Positions 40,608 to 50,161 of a stretch of 64,000 nucleotides of DNA are shown here, piece by piece. Position 1 is the stretch's first letter. Each line of letters starts with the position of its first letter. The DNA comes from Clostridia bacterium (lineage in GTDB: Bacteria; Bacillota; Clostridia; Oscillospirales; Acutalibacteraceae): positions 53,311 through 117,310 of the forward strand of contig JAFXAP010000001.1 in assembly GCA_017516965.1 (NCBI GenBank), read 5' to 3'. The translations under genes and the position numbers were made by a program. A model generated the notes under the pieces. That model saw only the letters and a list, made by a program, of their open reading frames with translations. It was not told the DNA's origin and did no database searches.

Positions 40608-41321
40608 TTAAATATTGTAATTTCGCCTACCAAAAAGCGCCGTGCCAAGACGTATCATATTGGCGCCTTCCTCTATTGCCGCTTCATAATCATCCGACAT
40701 TCCCATAGACAAAATATCCATACTACTATTATCTATTTTTTTATGCCCAATGTCAATAAACAGTTTTTTCATTTTTGAAAAATACACACGATTTTGGTCA
40801 CTATTTTCACAAATTGGCGGTATTGCCATAAGTCCTTTTATTTTAATACCATCAAGCTGAGCTATTTTGCCGACCGCATCGCACGCTTCATCATATAAAA
40901 AGCCCGATTTGCTTTGTTCATTTCCAATATTGATTTCAAGCAAAACATCTATGCTCAAACCTTTTTTTACGGCTTGTTTTGATATCTCGGCGGCAAGTTT
41001 GTAAGAGTCAACCGAATGTATAAGTTCAACCTTATCAATTATATCTTTTACTTTATTGCTTTGTAGATGTCCGATAAAATGTTTATGTGAAGGCGCATAA
41101 TCGTTATATTTTGATAAAAATTCTTGCACACGATTTTCACCTATAAACTCCACACCCGATTTTATGGCGTGATTTATCACATCTACATCAACCGTTTTAG
41201 TAGCCGCAAGCAAGGTTATATCCTCATATTTCCTGCCTGATTTTTCTGCCGCACGGGCTATGTTTGAGATTATTTGTTTGTAATTTTCATCAAATATACT
41301 AATCGACGATTTTTCCATCAT
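40608..41321 (-). CDS. yggS: YggS-family PLP homeostasis protein
   Basis: Single-domain PLP-binding protein (alanine racemase fold). LLAATKTVDVD holds the PLP lysine, with GENRVQEFLSKY, HFIGHLQSNKVK and SMGMSDDYEAAIEEGANMIRLGTALFG at the expected places. The ATG pair at 41321/41318 follows an AGGAAAGAGG site. It overlaps the HlyD-like gene by 23 bases and precedes sepF, as ylmE does in Bacillus. Confidence 0.93.
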   Translation of the reverse strand: MMEKSSISIFDENYKQIISNIARAAEKSGRKYEDITLLAATKTVDVDVINHAIKSGVEFIGENRVQEFLSKYNDYAPSHKHFIGHLQSNKVKDIIDKVELIHSVDSYKLAAEISKQAVKKGLSIDVLLEINIGNEQSKSGFLYDEACDAVGKIAQLDGIKIKGLMAIPPICENSDQNRVYFSKMKKLFIDIGHKKIDNSSMDILSMGMSDDYEAAIEEGANMIRLGTALFGRRNYNI

Positions 41322-42504
41322 ATAACCTCTTTCCTTTAACAACCACGTCGTCGTAAAGACGCAAAACATCATCGTTGCTTATTTGCTGTTCGCAAACAAT
41401 ATATTCATCAGTGCGGTATATAACGTTTACACCCACAAATTTGACCATCATGCCCGAACGAACAAAAACGCCCGTTTTATCATTTTGGAAACGCAATGCC
41501 TTGGTTGGAATTTTAAGCCCGGTATAAGTGTTGTTAATAATTGTCATGCTGTCTTTTCTGATCGAGGCTAACTCGCTGTTCATTTGCTGACACGCTAGCA
41601 CCAACACTGCAATATCGGTATCTTTTGATGCGTTGATTTTTTCAACCTTCACGTTAAGTTCAGGCGTTGATTTAAGGGTTGTTTTAAGAGTAAGCTCATC
41701 GCCCACTTTATATTTAAGTGAATCACTTATTTTAATGTTTGCAACAATATACCACGTATAGTCGGAAACAATCTTTCCTATTGCATTCTGGGGAGTCGCA
41801 TCTTGTTTTAATTCATTAAGATATTCAGGTGTAATTTGCTCAATATTGCTGCACGAAAGCACATTTTCATAACCGTCAACACCCGACACAAAATATCCTG
41901 ATACATCTGTCTTTATACTGCCGATAGGTTGCGGCAAAGATTTATTAAGCCCGTCTAACTCGGATTTCAATTCAGAAAGGCGCGCCGAAAAATCGGTTTG
42001 CTCACCTGTAATCATCTGTCGGCGACTTATGTTTGTAAGAAGCTCGGCTGAGTTGTCTTCTACCGATGAAAAGTTTCCGGTGGCAATCTCCCTTAGCATC
42101 TTATTAAGCGAATTGTTTACTTTGTTGTTAGCAAGTGCAATATCTGCCGCCTCAACATCGTTATACCCTTGTATTTCTTCTATATCACTTATACGTGACT
42201 TTAATTGTTCAATGCGATTTACTGTTACCGATGCCTGTGAATCTGAATAGACACTTGCTATTGTTCCGTTTTTGGCAACCCTTTCGCCATCTGAAAGAGA
42301 AAAATGCAACGTACCCGACATATCTGACGTTATAATTTTTTCTTCGCGAACTATAGTTGCGTTAATTGGGAAACCGTCTACAGCAGTATAGTATTCGGCG
42401 CTTACGGTGGTTATTGGCTTGTATGCAGAAGAGTATATTTGATGACCCACAAAAACTATGGCTATAATGCAAATTATTACTTTAAGTGCTTTGTGTTCAC
42501 GCAT
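41299..42504 (-). CDS. HlyD-like membrane adaptor in the division cluster
   Basis: A 401-residue protein with one N-terminal helix (LKVIICIIAIVFVGHQIY). The lipoyl-like half motif GTLHFSLSDGERVAKNGTIASVY, a coiled-coil stretch (about 85-190) and a beta-barrel region resemble HlyD/membrane-fusion proteins. No ABC or RND partner is nearby. It sits between miaA and yggS, a location I recall for such proteins in clostridial genomes, so a wall or division role is possible. GGGAGGA lies in the miaA tail. Confidence 0.7.
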   Translation of the reverse strand: MREHKALKVIICIIAIVFVGHQIYSSAYKPITTVSAEYYTAVDGFPINATIVREEKIITSDMSGTLHFSLSDGERVAKNGTIASVYSDSQASVTVNRIEQLKSRISDIEEIQGYNDVEAADIALANNKVNNSLNKMLREIATGNFSSVEDNSAELLTNISRRQMITGEQTDFSARLSELKSELDGLNKSLPQPIGSIKTDVSGYFVSGVDGYENVLSCSNIEQITPEYLNELKQDATPQNAIGKIVSDYTWYIVANIKISDSLKYKVGDELTLKTTLKSTPELNVKVEKINASKDTDIAVLVLACQQMNSELASIRKDSMTIINNTYTGLKIPTKALRFQNDKTGVFVRSGMMVKFVGVNVIYRTDEYIVCEQQISNDDVLRLYDDVVVKGKRLYDGKIVD

Positions 42505-43432
42505 AATTATCCTCCCTTTCTGCTATAGCAATTGCCAATTCCTCAATGTTTGGTGTCTTGTCTTTGTAAATCCAATTTATGCGACAATCTTTATTAAACC
42601 AGGTAAGCTGTCGCTTGGCATATCGGCGTGTAGAACGTTTTAAATTTTCTACCGCTTCATCTAATGAAATTTCACCTTTAAAATAATCAAAAAATTCTTT
42701 GTGTCCAATTGCCTGAACCGCGCCGCCGCCAATCTTTTTTTGAAAAGCCAATTGTGCTTCGGGCATCAAGCCATTTTGGAGCATTACATCAACACGGGTG
42801 TTGATTCGTTCATACAATTTTTCGCGGTCGCTATAGGTAATACCTATCATACAGCACTCATACGGCGACTCGTTTTGTATTGAGATTTCGTCATTAAAAG
42901 ATTTTGTATGCCCTGTGCTTTCATAAATTTCAAAAGCCCTTATTATGCGTCGCTTGTCGTTTGCGTGAAGTTTACTTGCGGCGTCAGGGTCTATGTCTCT
43001 TAATCGCTCAAGCATCTCTTCGCCGCCTATGCGGTCGAATTCCCGCGTTATATGCTCACGGAGTTCAAAATCGGTTTCTTGCTTTATAAACTCAACATTA
43101 TTTACAAGTGAATTAATATAAAGCCCTGTGCCGCCAACTATTATTGGCAGTTTATCTCGTGAAGCAATATCGGTGATTTTTTTGCGAGCCGCTTTAACGT
43201 AATCGGCAACGGTATAACTACTGCCATAGGGCAAAAACTCTACCAAATGATGCGGCACACCCTCGGTTTCGCTCTCATCAGGCGCCGCTGAGGCAATGTG
43301 CATATCTTGGTAAATTTGCATAGAATCTGCCGAAATTACCTCGCCGTCAAAATGCTTTGCGAGCGCTATTCCGAGCCCTGTTTTTCCCGAAGCCGTAGGT
43401 CCCACAACGCAAATTATTTTTTGTTTTTTCAT
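42497..43432 (-). CDS. miaA: tRNA dimethylallyltransferase
   Basis: Adds dimethylallyl to A37 of tRNAs reading UNN codons; MiaB then thiomethylates it. P-loop GPTASGKTGLG at residues 11-21, DSMQIYQDM, and GGTGLYINSL are diagnostic. At 311 residues it is full length. ATG overlaps the mutL stop by four bases. Both enzymes of the ms2i6A37 pathway are thus in one block with mutSL. Confidence 0.95.
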   Translation of the reverse strand: MKKQKIICVVGPTASGKTGLGIALAKHFDGEVISADSMQIYQDMHIASAAPDESETEGVPHHLVEFLPYGSSYTVADYVKAARKKITDIASRDKLPIIVGGTGLYINSLVNNVEFIKQETDFELREHITREFDRIGGEEMLERLRDIDPDAASKLHANDKRRIIRAFEIYESTGHTKSFNDEISIQNESPYECCMIGITYSDREKLYERINTRVDVMLQNGLMPEAQLAFQKKIGGGAVQAIGHKEFFDYFKGEISLDEAVENLKRSTRRYAKRQLTWFNKDCRINWIYKDKTPNIEELAIAIAEREDNYA

Positions 43433-45306
43433 TGTATTCTTCCAAAATGTTTTTCAAGATTATATTTTTTAATTTCAAATGCAACGGGTCTTCCGTGTGG
43501 GCAATACATAACATCTTTATCGTCTAAAACCTTTATTGCAAGATTTAATTTTTCAACATCAGATGTTATATAACCTGCTTTTATTGCCGCTTTGCAAGCA
43601 ACCGAATGTAAAATATCATCAATTCGGTCAAGGTCTACGCTACCTTTGGCTGTCAGACTACCTGCGGCTTCAACAATTACGCTTTCGGCATCTTCTTTAG
43701 AAAGCATTGCAGGAATGGCGCGCACCATTACCGACTCGTTGCCAAAGTCTTCCACCTCAAAGCCATAGTCGTTAAGCAAAGATATGTTGCTTACCATAGC
43801 GGTGTATTCGTCACCTATAAGTTTAACTGTTATAGGCACTAAAAGCGACTGGCTTTCGGCAACGTGATTTTCTTTAAGCTTATTAAAAAGTATTCTTTCG
43901 TGGGCGGCATGCTTGTCAATCAAGAATATTGTGTCACCCTTTTGAACAATTATATACGTGTTAAAGGCCTCACCAACAAGTTTGATTTCATCTTTTGGTG
44001 AATATTCCCTTTCCTGTGTTTTTTCTTGCAGTTCGGGTTGTGTTTTTACCGGTGTTTCTTTATTTTCCTCTGCCGTTTTTTCTATATCAACCGCAATCTT
44101 TTTTTGCGTCACGTTAGGTTTGAATTCATCGCGCAAGAAAAACGGAGTGTTGTCAGACTTAAGTCGGCTGGGTTCGGAGGGCGTTTTTATAACCTCTTTG
44201 GGTTGAGGTTTAATTTCTTGCGCAGGTAAATTTACAGCAGTCTGACGATACTGTTCGGTGGTCATATGTAAAAATGTGTTTGTTTTAGGTTTGTTTATCT
44301 CTAATTGCGGACGTGTGTCCCCTGATAAAATCGCATTCTTTACTGCGTTATAAACCGCTGTAAAAACACGCTTTTCATCCGAAAAACGAACCTGTGTTTT
44401 TGCAGGATGTACGTTTACATCAACCGTCTCAAAAGGTATTTTTACATTAAGCACAAACACAGGAAATTTGCCCACCATAGCGCTGTTTTTGTATGCTTGT
44501 TCGGTTGCGGCTGTAATTGTACCCGACTGCACATATCTGCCGTTTAAAAAGGTAAACTGATATGCGCGCGAAGCGCGACAAGCCACAGGCTTACACACAA
44601 GACCCGATACCGTTACACCATCAAGTGTTAAATCGGCGGGAATAAGAGTGTTTGAAATTTCACGACCCAAAATGCTATAAACCGCACCGGTTAACTTTCC
44701 GTCGCCTGAGGTAGAGAGCGTTTGTTTTCCGTCACGAATAAGTTTAAACGCAATTTGAGGGTTCGACAGCGCCTGACGCTCTATTATTGCAGAGACTGTA
44801 GTTCCTTCAGAAACATCTTTTTTAAGAAACTTCATACGGGCAGGTGTGTTATAAAATAGGTCACGAACAATCAAAGTAGTGCCATCAGGGCAGCCAACCT
44901 CTTCGTGCAAAATTTCTTCTCCGCCCTCTATTTTATAGTGGGTACCAAAATCTTCTTCGGCAGTTTTTGTAAACATTTCTACCTTTGATACAGCGCATGT
45001 TGCCGCCAAAGCTTCACCGCGGAAGCCCAGTGTAGAAATTTGGTCAAGGTCACAAGCCTTACCAATTTTACTTGTAGCGTGACGCAAAAATGCCTTGGGT
45101 ACGTCATCAGCCGCTATACCGCAACCGTCATCGGTTATACGAATATAGCTTATACCACCGCGCTGAATTTCAACAGTTATGTGACTAGCACCAGCATCTA
45201 TTGCGTTTTCAACCGCCTCTTTAACTATTGATGCAGGGCGTTCAACAACCTCACCCGCCGCAATAAGCTCGGCAATAGATTTTGGAAGCACGTTAATCTT
45301 TGGCAT
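43429..45306 (-). CDS. mutL: DNA mismatch repair protein MutL
   Basis: GHKL ATPase and latent endonuclease of mismatch repair. The N-terminal ENAIDAGA, DDGCGI and TSKI / GFRGEAL motifs are complete. The C-terminal domain has DKHAAHERILFN where DQHA-x2-E-x4-E is expected, so the last Glu is Asn; the zinc-side CPHGRP is intact. A low-complexity Lys/Glu/Pro linker lies between. GAGGTGAA precedes the ATG. It lies 18 bases after mutS. Confidence 0.95.
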   Translation of the reverse strand: MPKINVLPKSIAELIAAGEVVERPASIVKEAVENAIDAGASHITVEIQRGGISYIRITDDGCGIAADDVPKAFLRHATSKIGKACDLDQISTLGFRGEALAATCAVSKVEMFTKTAEEDFGTHYKIEGGEEILHEEVGCPDGTTLIVRDLFYNTPARMKFLKKDVSEGTTVSAIIERQALSNPQIAFKLIRDGKQTLSTSGDGKLTGAVYSILGREISNTLIPADLTLDGVTVSGLVCKPVACRASRAYQFTFLNGRYVQSGTITAATEQAYKNSAMVGKFPVFVLNVKIPFETVDVNVHPAKTQVRFSDEKRVFTAVYNAVKNAILSGDTRPQLEINKPKTNTFLHMTTEQYRQTAVNLPAQEIKPQPKEVIKTPSEPSRLKSDNTPFFLRDEFKPNVTQKKIAVDIEKTAEENKETPVKTQPELQEKTQEREYSPKDEIKLVGEAFNTYIIVQKGDTIFLIDKHAAHERILFNKLKENHVAESQSLLVPITVKLIGDEYTAMVSNISLLNDYGFEVEDFGNESVMVRAIPAMLSKEDAESVIVEAAGSLTAKGSVDLDRIDDILHSVACKAAIKAGYITSDVEKLNLAIKVLDDKDVMYCPHGRPVAFEIKKYNLEKHFGRIQ

Positions 45307-45324
45307 TTTTGTTCACCTCTTTTG

Positions 45325-47916
45325 TTATATGGATTTTGCTTTATTAGCTATGTCAAAAAGAACTCCCATAGCTTCAATTGGAGTAAGTGTGTTAACGTCA
45401 ATTGCCTGCAGTTCACGTAAAATATCGGTAGCGCCCTGCATTTCAAGTGACATCTGGTCGGTGTTGTTTTCAACCGTTTTATATGTAACAATTCCGCTTT
45501 CAAGCGTTTGTTTTAGAATTTGTTTTGCTCTGCGTATTACAGAATCGGGTATGCCGCCAAGTTTTGCAACCTCTATACCATAACTGTCATCAGCGCCACC
45601 CGGAACTATGCGACGTAAAAAGATTATATCGTCGCCGCGTTTTTTTACTGCGATGTTATAGTTTTTTATACCGTCAAGTTCATTTTCCATTTCGGTAAGC
45701 TCGTGATAGTGTGTCGCAAAAAGGCTTTTAGCGCCTAAACGTTTTTTGTCTGCAACATATTCAAGCACTGCTCGCGCTATTGACATACCGTCAAAGGTAG
45801 ATGTGCCTCGACCGATTTCGTCAATAATAAGCAGACTGTTTTTGGTGGCATTTTTTAAGATGTGCGCCATCTCACTCATTTCCACCATAAAGGTAGATTG
45901 ACCGCTTGCTAGGTCATCTGATGCGCCAACACGGGTAAATATTGCATCTACCACGCCTATTTCTGCCATTTGAGCCGGCACAAATGAACCTATTTGAGCC
46001 ATAAGTGTAATGATTGCCACCTGGCGCATATATGTAGATTTGCCCGCCATATTGGGTCCCGTAATAATGGCGCAACGGTCGGTTGAATTATCAAGATACG
46101 TATCATTAGAAACGAATGGAGTTTTAAGCAGTTTTTCAACAACAGGGTGTCTACCGGCTTTTATGCTTATAACTCCGTTACCTGTTATAATAGGACGGCA
46201 ATAATTGTTTTCAATCGCAACCTGCGCCATTGAGCACATTGTGTCAAGTCGCGCAATAGCCGCCGCAGTAGCGCGCACGCGATTTGCCGCTTCAGCTACT
46301 GTTTCACGAATACCGTTAAATATTTCATATTCAAGTTGAAAAGCTCTGTCCTTTGCAGTAAGCAGACGGTTTTCAAGTTGTTTTAGTTCATCTGTTATAA
46401 AACGTTCACAGTTAGTAAGTGTTTGTTTTCTGATATAGTTTTCGGGAACTTTATCAAGGAAGGAATTTGTAACCTCTATATAGTAACCAAACACCTTGTT
46501 ATAGCGAACACGCAAATTTTTAATACCGGTTGCCTCACGCTCACGAGCCTCTATTTCAGCAAGGTATGATGTTCCGCCATCCATATCGTCACGCAACATA
46601 TCTACCTGTTCATTATAACCTTTTTTTATAATTTTACCTTCACGAACGGTAGCGGGCGCGTCTTCACTTATGGCCGCGTCAATAAGCGCTACTATTTCAT
46701 CAAGCGTATCAATATCGTTATATATTGATTTTAACATCTTGCAGTCAGCAGATGCTAAAAGTTGCTTTATATAAGGAAAGCGATGCGCAGTAGCCGCAAG
46801 ACCTAAAAGTTCTTTGGCTGTGGCAGTGCCATAAACTATCTTGGTCATCATACGCTCAATATCACGTATTCCGCTCATATACTCCTGAGCTTCACAGCGC
46901 ATAACCGTGTCATTTGCCAATTCTTCAACAGCGTTTTGCCTGAGTGTGATTTCAGGTATGCTAAGAAGCGGTTGCAAAACATAAGAACGCATAAGACGCT
47001 TACCCATAGCAGTTTTGGTTTTATCAAGCACTCCAAGCAGCGAACCGCGTTTTGACTTGGTGCGCATTGTCTCGCAAAGTTCAAGATTGCGCACAGCCGT
47101 AACGTCAAGCTGCATAAACTGTGCCGATGTATACACATTTACGTTTTTAATTGCAATAGTGCCTGTTTTACCATTTTCTTGTAAATAATCGATTACTGCG
47201 CCCAACACACTCTGAGATATGCTGCCAGCCTCGATACCAATGTTTTCAGGACTTATAACACCAAAGTTTTTACAAAGAGCCCCCTCGGTAACTGCGGCAT
47301 CAAAACGAGTGTCTTCACGAACCGATATTGCCGCGGTGATTCTTTGCTCCAAAAATGTTGCTATTTTATCTTTAAGTTTTGCATCAATTAAAATTTCGCT
47401 GGGACTAAAGCGCATAATCTCATTTTGAATATCATTATACATATCTTCGCCCGAAAGTTCGGTTACGTGCGCTTCACCCGTTGATGCATCGGCAAAGCAC
47501 AAACCGATTTTACCGCCATTTTCAAAAGCCGCAGCCAAGTAGTTGTTGCGACCCTCATCAAGCATTTCACCCTCGATTACAGTGCCTGGAGTAATAATAC
47601 GCACTATATCGCGTTTTACTATGCCTTTGGCTGTTGCAGGGTCTTCGACCTGTTCACAAATGGCAACTTTATATCCCTTTTCAACCAAACGGGCAATATA
47701 ACCCTCACTGCTGTGATAGGGCACACCGCACATAGGTGCGCGCTCTTCAAGACCGCAATCTCTACCTGTTAGCGTGAGTTCGAGTTCTTCTGAGCCTTTA
47801 ATGGCATCATCAAAGAACATTTCATAAAAATCACCCAGACGGTAAAAGATAATGCAGTCTTTGTTTTGCTGTTTTATTTCCATATACTGTCGCATCATTG
47901 GTGACAGTTCAGCCAT
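45325..47916 (-). CDS. mutS: DNA mismatch repair protein MutS
   Basis: Mismatch sensor ATPase of 863 residues. The N-terminal mismatch domain has FYRLGDFYEMFFDDA (Phe-x-Glu wedge), then connector, lever and clamp regions, and the ATPase TGPNMAGKSTYMRQ (Walker A), LLIDEIGRGTSTFDG (Walker B) and FATHYHEL. AAAGGGGAT precedes the ATG. Upstream, the repeat element separates it from ricA, so it may have its own promoter. Confidence 0.96.
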   Translation of the reverse strand: MAELSPMMRQYMEIKQQNKDCIIFYRLGDFYEMFFDDAIKGSEELELTLTGRDCGLEERAPMCGVPYHSSEGYIARLVEKGYKVAICEQVEDPATAKGIVKRDIVRIITPGTVIEGEMLDEGRNNYLAAAFENGGKIGLCFADASTGEAHVTELSGEDMYNDIQNEIMRFSPSEILIDAKLKDKIATFLEQRITAAISVREDTRFDAAVTEGALCKNFGVISPENIGIEAGSISQSVLGAVIDYLQENGKTGTIAIKNVNVYTSAQFMQLDVTAVRNLELCETMRTKSKRGSLLGVLDKTKTAMGKRLMRSYVLQPLLSIPEITLRQNAVEELANDTVMRCEAQEYMSGIRDIERMMTKIVYGTATAKELLGLAATAHRFPYIKQLLASADCKMLKSIYNDIDTLDEIVALIDAAISEDAPATVREGKIIKKGYNEQVDMLRDDMDGGTSYLAEIEAREREATGIKNLRVRYNKVFGYYIEVTNSFLDKVPENYIRKQTLTNCERFITDELKQLENRLLTAKDRAFQLEYEIFNGIRETVAEAANRVRATAAAIARLDTMCSMAQVAIENNYCRPIITGNGVISIKAGRHPVVEKLLKTPFVSNDTYLDNSTDRCAIITGPNMAGKSTYMRQVAIITLMAQIGSFVPAQMAEIGVVDAIFTRVGASDDLASGQSTFMVEMSEMAHILKNATKNSLLIIDEIGRGTSTFDGMSIARAVLEYVADKKRLGAKSLFATHYHELTEMENELDGIKNYNIAVKKRGDDIIFLRRIVPGGADDSYGIEVAKLGGIPDSVIRRAKQILKQTLESGIVTYKTVENNTDQMSLEMQGATDILRELQAIDVNTLTPIEAMGVLFDIANKAKSI

Positions 47917-47956
47917 AGTTTATATCCCCTTTGGTTAAAAGTGTGTTTGTTTTATT

Positions 47957-48005
47957 AAGGGAAAACGTTGCAGTCAAAATCTTCGATTTTGCGAGACGTT
48001 GTCCC
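47957..48005 (+). repeat. 49-bp direct repeat, copy 1
   Basis: Begins AAGGGAAAACGTTGCAGTC and ends GCGAGACGTTGTCCC; identical to 48105-48153. It is an imperfect inverted repeat around CAAAATCTTCGATTTTGCG, so each copy can fold into a hairpin. Confidence 0.93.
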
Positions 48006-48019
48006 GTTATGTCCCTTTG

Positions 48020-48046
48020 TTTTTGTGGGGCTTTGCCCCGCAAAAA
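48020..48046. repeat. Inverted repeat inside the element
   Basis: TTTTTGTGGGGC / GCCCCGCAAAAA hairpin with a TTT loop, one G-T pair. It could also stop transcription. Confidence 0.8.
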
Positions 48047-48059
48047 CTCATCTTAAAGC

Positions 48060-48083
48060 GAAAAGTGTCGCAAGGCACTTTTC
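48060..48083. repeat. Second inverted repeat inside the element
   Basis: GAAAAGTG / CACTTTTC with an eight-base loop TCGCAAGG. Confidence 0.75.
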
Positions 48084-48104
48084 AAGACTGAAAGGCGAGT
48101 ACTC

Positions 48105-48153
48105 AAGGGAAAACGTTGCAGTCAAAATCTTCGATTTTGCGAGACGTTGTCCC
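48105..48153 (+). repeat. 49-bp direct repeat, copy 2
   Basis: Identical to 47957-48005, offset by 148 bp. The two copies bracket both hairpins, giving a roughly 200-bp non-coding unit between ricA and mutS. An ORF across it is an artefact of the repeat. Confidence 0.93.
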
Positions 48154-48164
48154 TCAGAGTAATC

Positions 48165-48569
48165 TTAGTGACATCCCCCACAAGTCGAGCAAGAACCTGT
48201 GCAGGCTGTTTGTGGCTCTGCAGTTAAGGGGTCTTCACCCTCTACGCACTGCATAATGATGCTGTTTATATCATTAAGCATAGAATCAACATCAGCCTTT
48301 GCGGTGTTATATTCAAGCATTGTTTTACTTGACATTACAGCTGTATAAATTTCACGAAGTTTTTCATTAAGTTCACGAATCTTTTCTTCATCCTGTGTTT
48401 CTGCATTCATTTCGCGGTCAAGATTCATACGAACGGTGTTAAATTCACCAATCTGATTCTGTAAAGTTTCGTCATTATCGTTTGCAAGTTTAGCCTTTAT
48501 AAAGCGAATAAAACGCTCGTCCTTTTGAATTTCTACTCCTAAATTTCTTGTTGCTTCAATAATTCCCAT
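48165..48569 (-). CDS. ricA: RicA/YlbF-family protein with Cys-rich tail
   Basis: A 134-residue all-helical YlbF/YmcA-domain protein. In B. subtilis RicA, RicF and RicT form an Fe-S-containing complex needed for RNase Y-dependent mRNA processing, sporulation and competence. Here four Cys cluster at the end: C123, C127, C130 and C133 in TACTGSCSTCGGCH. Gene order miaB-ricA-mutS-mutL matches Bacillus (where cotE intervenes), which favours RicA over YlbF. AAAGGAATT precedes the ATG. Confidence 0.85.
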   Translation of the reverse strand: MGIIEATRNLGVEIQKDERFIRFIKAKLANDNDETLQNQIGEFNTVRMNLDREMNAETQDEEKIRELNEKLREIYTAVMSSKTMLEYNTAKADVDSMLNDINSIIMQCVEGEDPLTAEPQTACTGSCSTCGGCH

Positions 48570-48596
48570 AATTAAATTCCTTTCAAAATTTATTTT

Positions 48597-50000
48597 TTAA
48601 TCTATAACTGTACCGTAAAGTGTATTATTTTCATATCTGTCTACACTAACGGTTACAAAATTACCTAACATATCGGGCGCACCCTCAAAAGTGACGCTTG
48701 AATAGTATTCGCTTTTCCCCGAATATAATCCTTCACCCAAATTCTCTTCACAAAGAATTCGCATTTTTTTGTCTATAAGAGAGCGGTTTAACTGCTCTGA
48801 TATTTCGTCCTGCGCTACAAGCAGTTCATTGAACCACTTTCCCTTTTCCTCGCGTGTTGCCACATCGGGCATAATAGCTGCCGGCGTACCCTCTCGCGGA
48901 GAAAAGATAAAAGTGAAAAGCGACGTAAACTTAACCTCTTTTACAAGCGAAAGCGTTTCGCAAAAATCTTCATATGTTTCACCCGGAAAGCCTACTATAA
49001 TATCGCTGGTAAACTCTACGTCGGGCAAACGCTCACGCGCCGCATCTATAAGTTTTAAATAACCCTCACGGTCATAACGACGATTCATTTGCTTCAAGAT
49101 TTTGCTGCTACCACTCTGAAAAGGCAGATGAATATGTCGCTCTACCTTTTTGCAGTCTTTTATCGCGTCAAGCAGTTCTTCGGTGCAATCCTTTGGGTGT
49201 GACGTCATAAAACGAATTCTGAAATCGCCCTCGATATCGTTTATCATACGAAGAAGTTTAGCAAAATTAATGCCGTGTTTCTCTCCCTTGCCGTATGAGT
49301 TAACGTTTTGACCCAAAAGCATTATTTCTTTAAAACCGGAATTTATCATTTCGGTTGCTTCTTTTATAATCTCCTGTGGGTCACGTGAGCGTTCACGCCC
49401 ACGAACATATGGCACTATACAGTAGGTGCAAAAGTTGTTACAACCGTACATAATAGGCAACCAACCTTTGAGTTTACCATCGCGACAAACAGGAATATTC
49501 TCGACAATTTCTTTATTATCAAGTCCTAATTCATAAACACGCTTAGATGTCATTCTACGGTAAATGAATTCGGGCAAACGATGGTATTGCTGTGTACCAA
49601 AAACAATATCAACATACGGATAACTTTTATAAAACTTGTCCGCAACCGATTGTTGTTGCGCCATACAACCGCAAACCGCTACAATCAAATTGGCATTTTG
49701 TTGTTTTAATTTTTTTGTGGCGCCCACATTACCATAAACACGGTCTTCTGCGTGTCCACGCACGGCGCAGGTGTTAAAAAGTATAAAGTCCGCATCATTA
49801 ATTTCTTCGGTAAGACTATAACCGCAAAGCAGTAACATTCCCTTTATTCTTTCCGAATCGCTTACATTTTGCTGACAGCCAAATGTTACAATATGCGCCT
49901 TTGGCGATCTGACGTCGCGCTCATTAAGAAGTGCCTTTACCCTATCAGCATACGCGCACTGTTCGGGCAAATAGCAGTTAGTTTTTTCGGTACAAATCAA
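48597..50000 (-). CDS. miaB: tRNA ms2i6A37 methylthiotransferase MiaB
   Basis: Radical SAM methylthiotransferase acting on i6A37 made by MiaA. N-terminal cluster Cys at 42, 78 and 112 (TFGCQQN, FNTCAVRG, VCGCMAQ); the radical SAM CxxxCxxC is Cys187, 191 and 194 (YGCNNFCTYC). A TRAM domain ends the protein. The start is a TTG at 50000 with GAGG eight bases upstream; the N-terminal stretch before residue 35 is poorly conserved. Length 467 is slightly long. Confidence 0.95.
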   Translation of the reverse strand: MICTEKTNCYLPEQCAYADRVKALLNERDVRSPKAHIVTFGCQQNVSDSERIKGMLLLCGYSLTEEINDADFILFNTCAVRGHAEDRVYGNVGATKKLKQQNANLIVAVCGCMAQQQSVADKFYKSYPYVDIVFGTQQYHRLPEFIYRRMTSKRVYELGLDNKEIVENIPVCRDGKLKGWLPIMYGCNNFCTYCIVPYVRGRERSRDPQEIIKEATEMINSGFKEIMLLGQNVNSYGKGEKHGINFAKLLRMINDIEGDFRIRFMTSHPKDCTEELLDAIKDCKKVERHIHLPFQSGSSKILKQMNRRYDREGYLKLIDAARERLPDVEFTSDIIVGFPGETYEDFCETLSLVKEVKFTSLFTFIFSPREGTPAAIMPDVATREEKGKWFNELLVAQDEISEQLNRSLIDKKMRILCEENLGEGLYSGKSEYYSSVTFEGAPDMLGNFVTVSVDRYENNTLYGTVID

Positions 50001-50094
50001 TACAAAAACCTCAATCTCGTATAATCTATATTATTATACTATAAACTTATATTTAAAGCAAGAAATATATTATTAATAAATATAAAAATTTGAC

Positions 50095-50123
50095 TTGCAA
50101 CTGCCGTAAAATTTTGATATACT
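50095..50123 (+). promoter_or_regulatory. Promoter of DUF1846 gene
   Basis: TTGCAA (50095-50100), 17 bp, TATACT (50118-50123). Confidence 0.7.
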
Positions 50124-50161
50124 GTTTTTGTATTTGATTTTCCTATTAAGGAGGTTTTTTT

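Noticed and set aside
41299-42504. Adaptor of an ABC or RND efflux pump
   Set aside because: No pump subunit is encoded nearby; the gene belongs to the division/housekeeping block, so an efflux role is unsupported.
47968-48162. 64-residue plus-strand ORF across the mutS-ricA gap
   Set aside because: It is built from the direct repeats and hairpins, has no ribosome site, and ends in the repeated translation; it is a by-product of the element.
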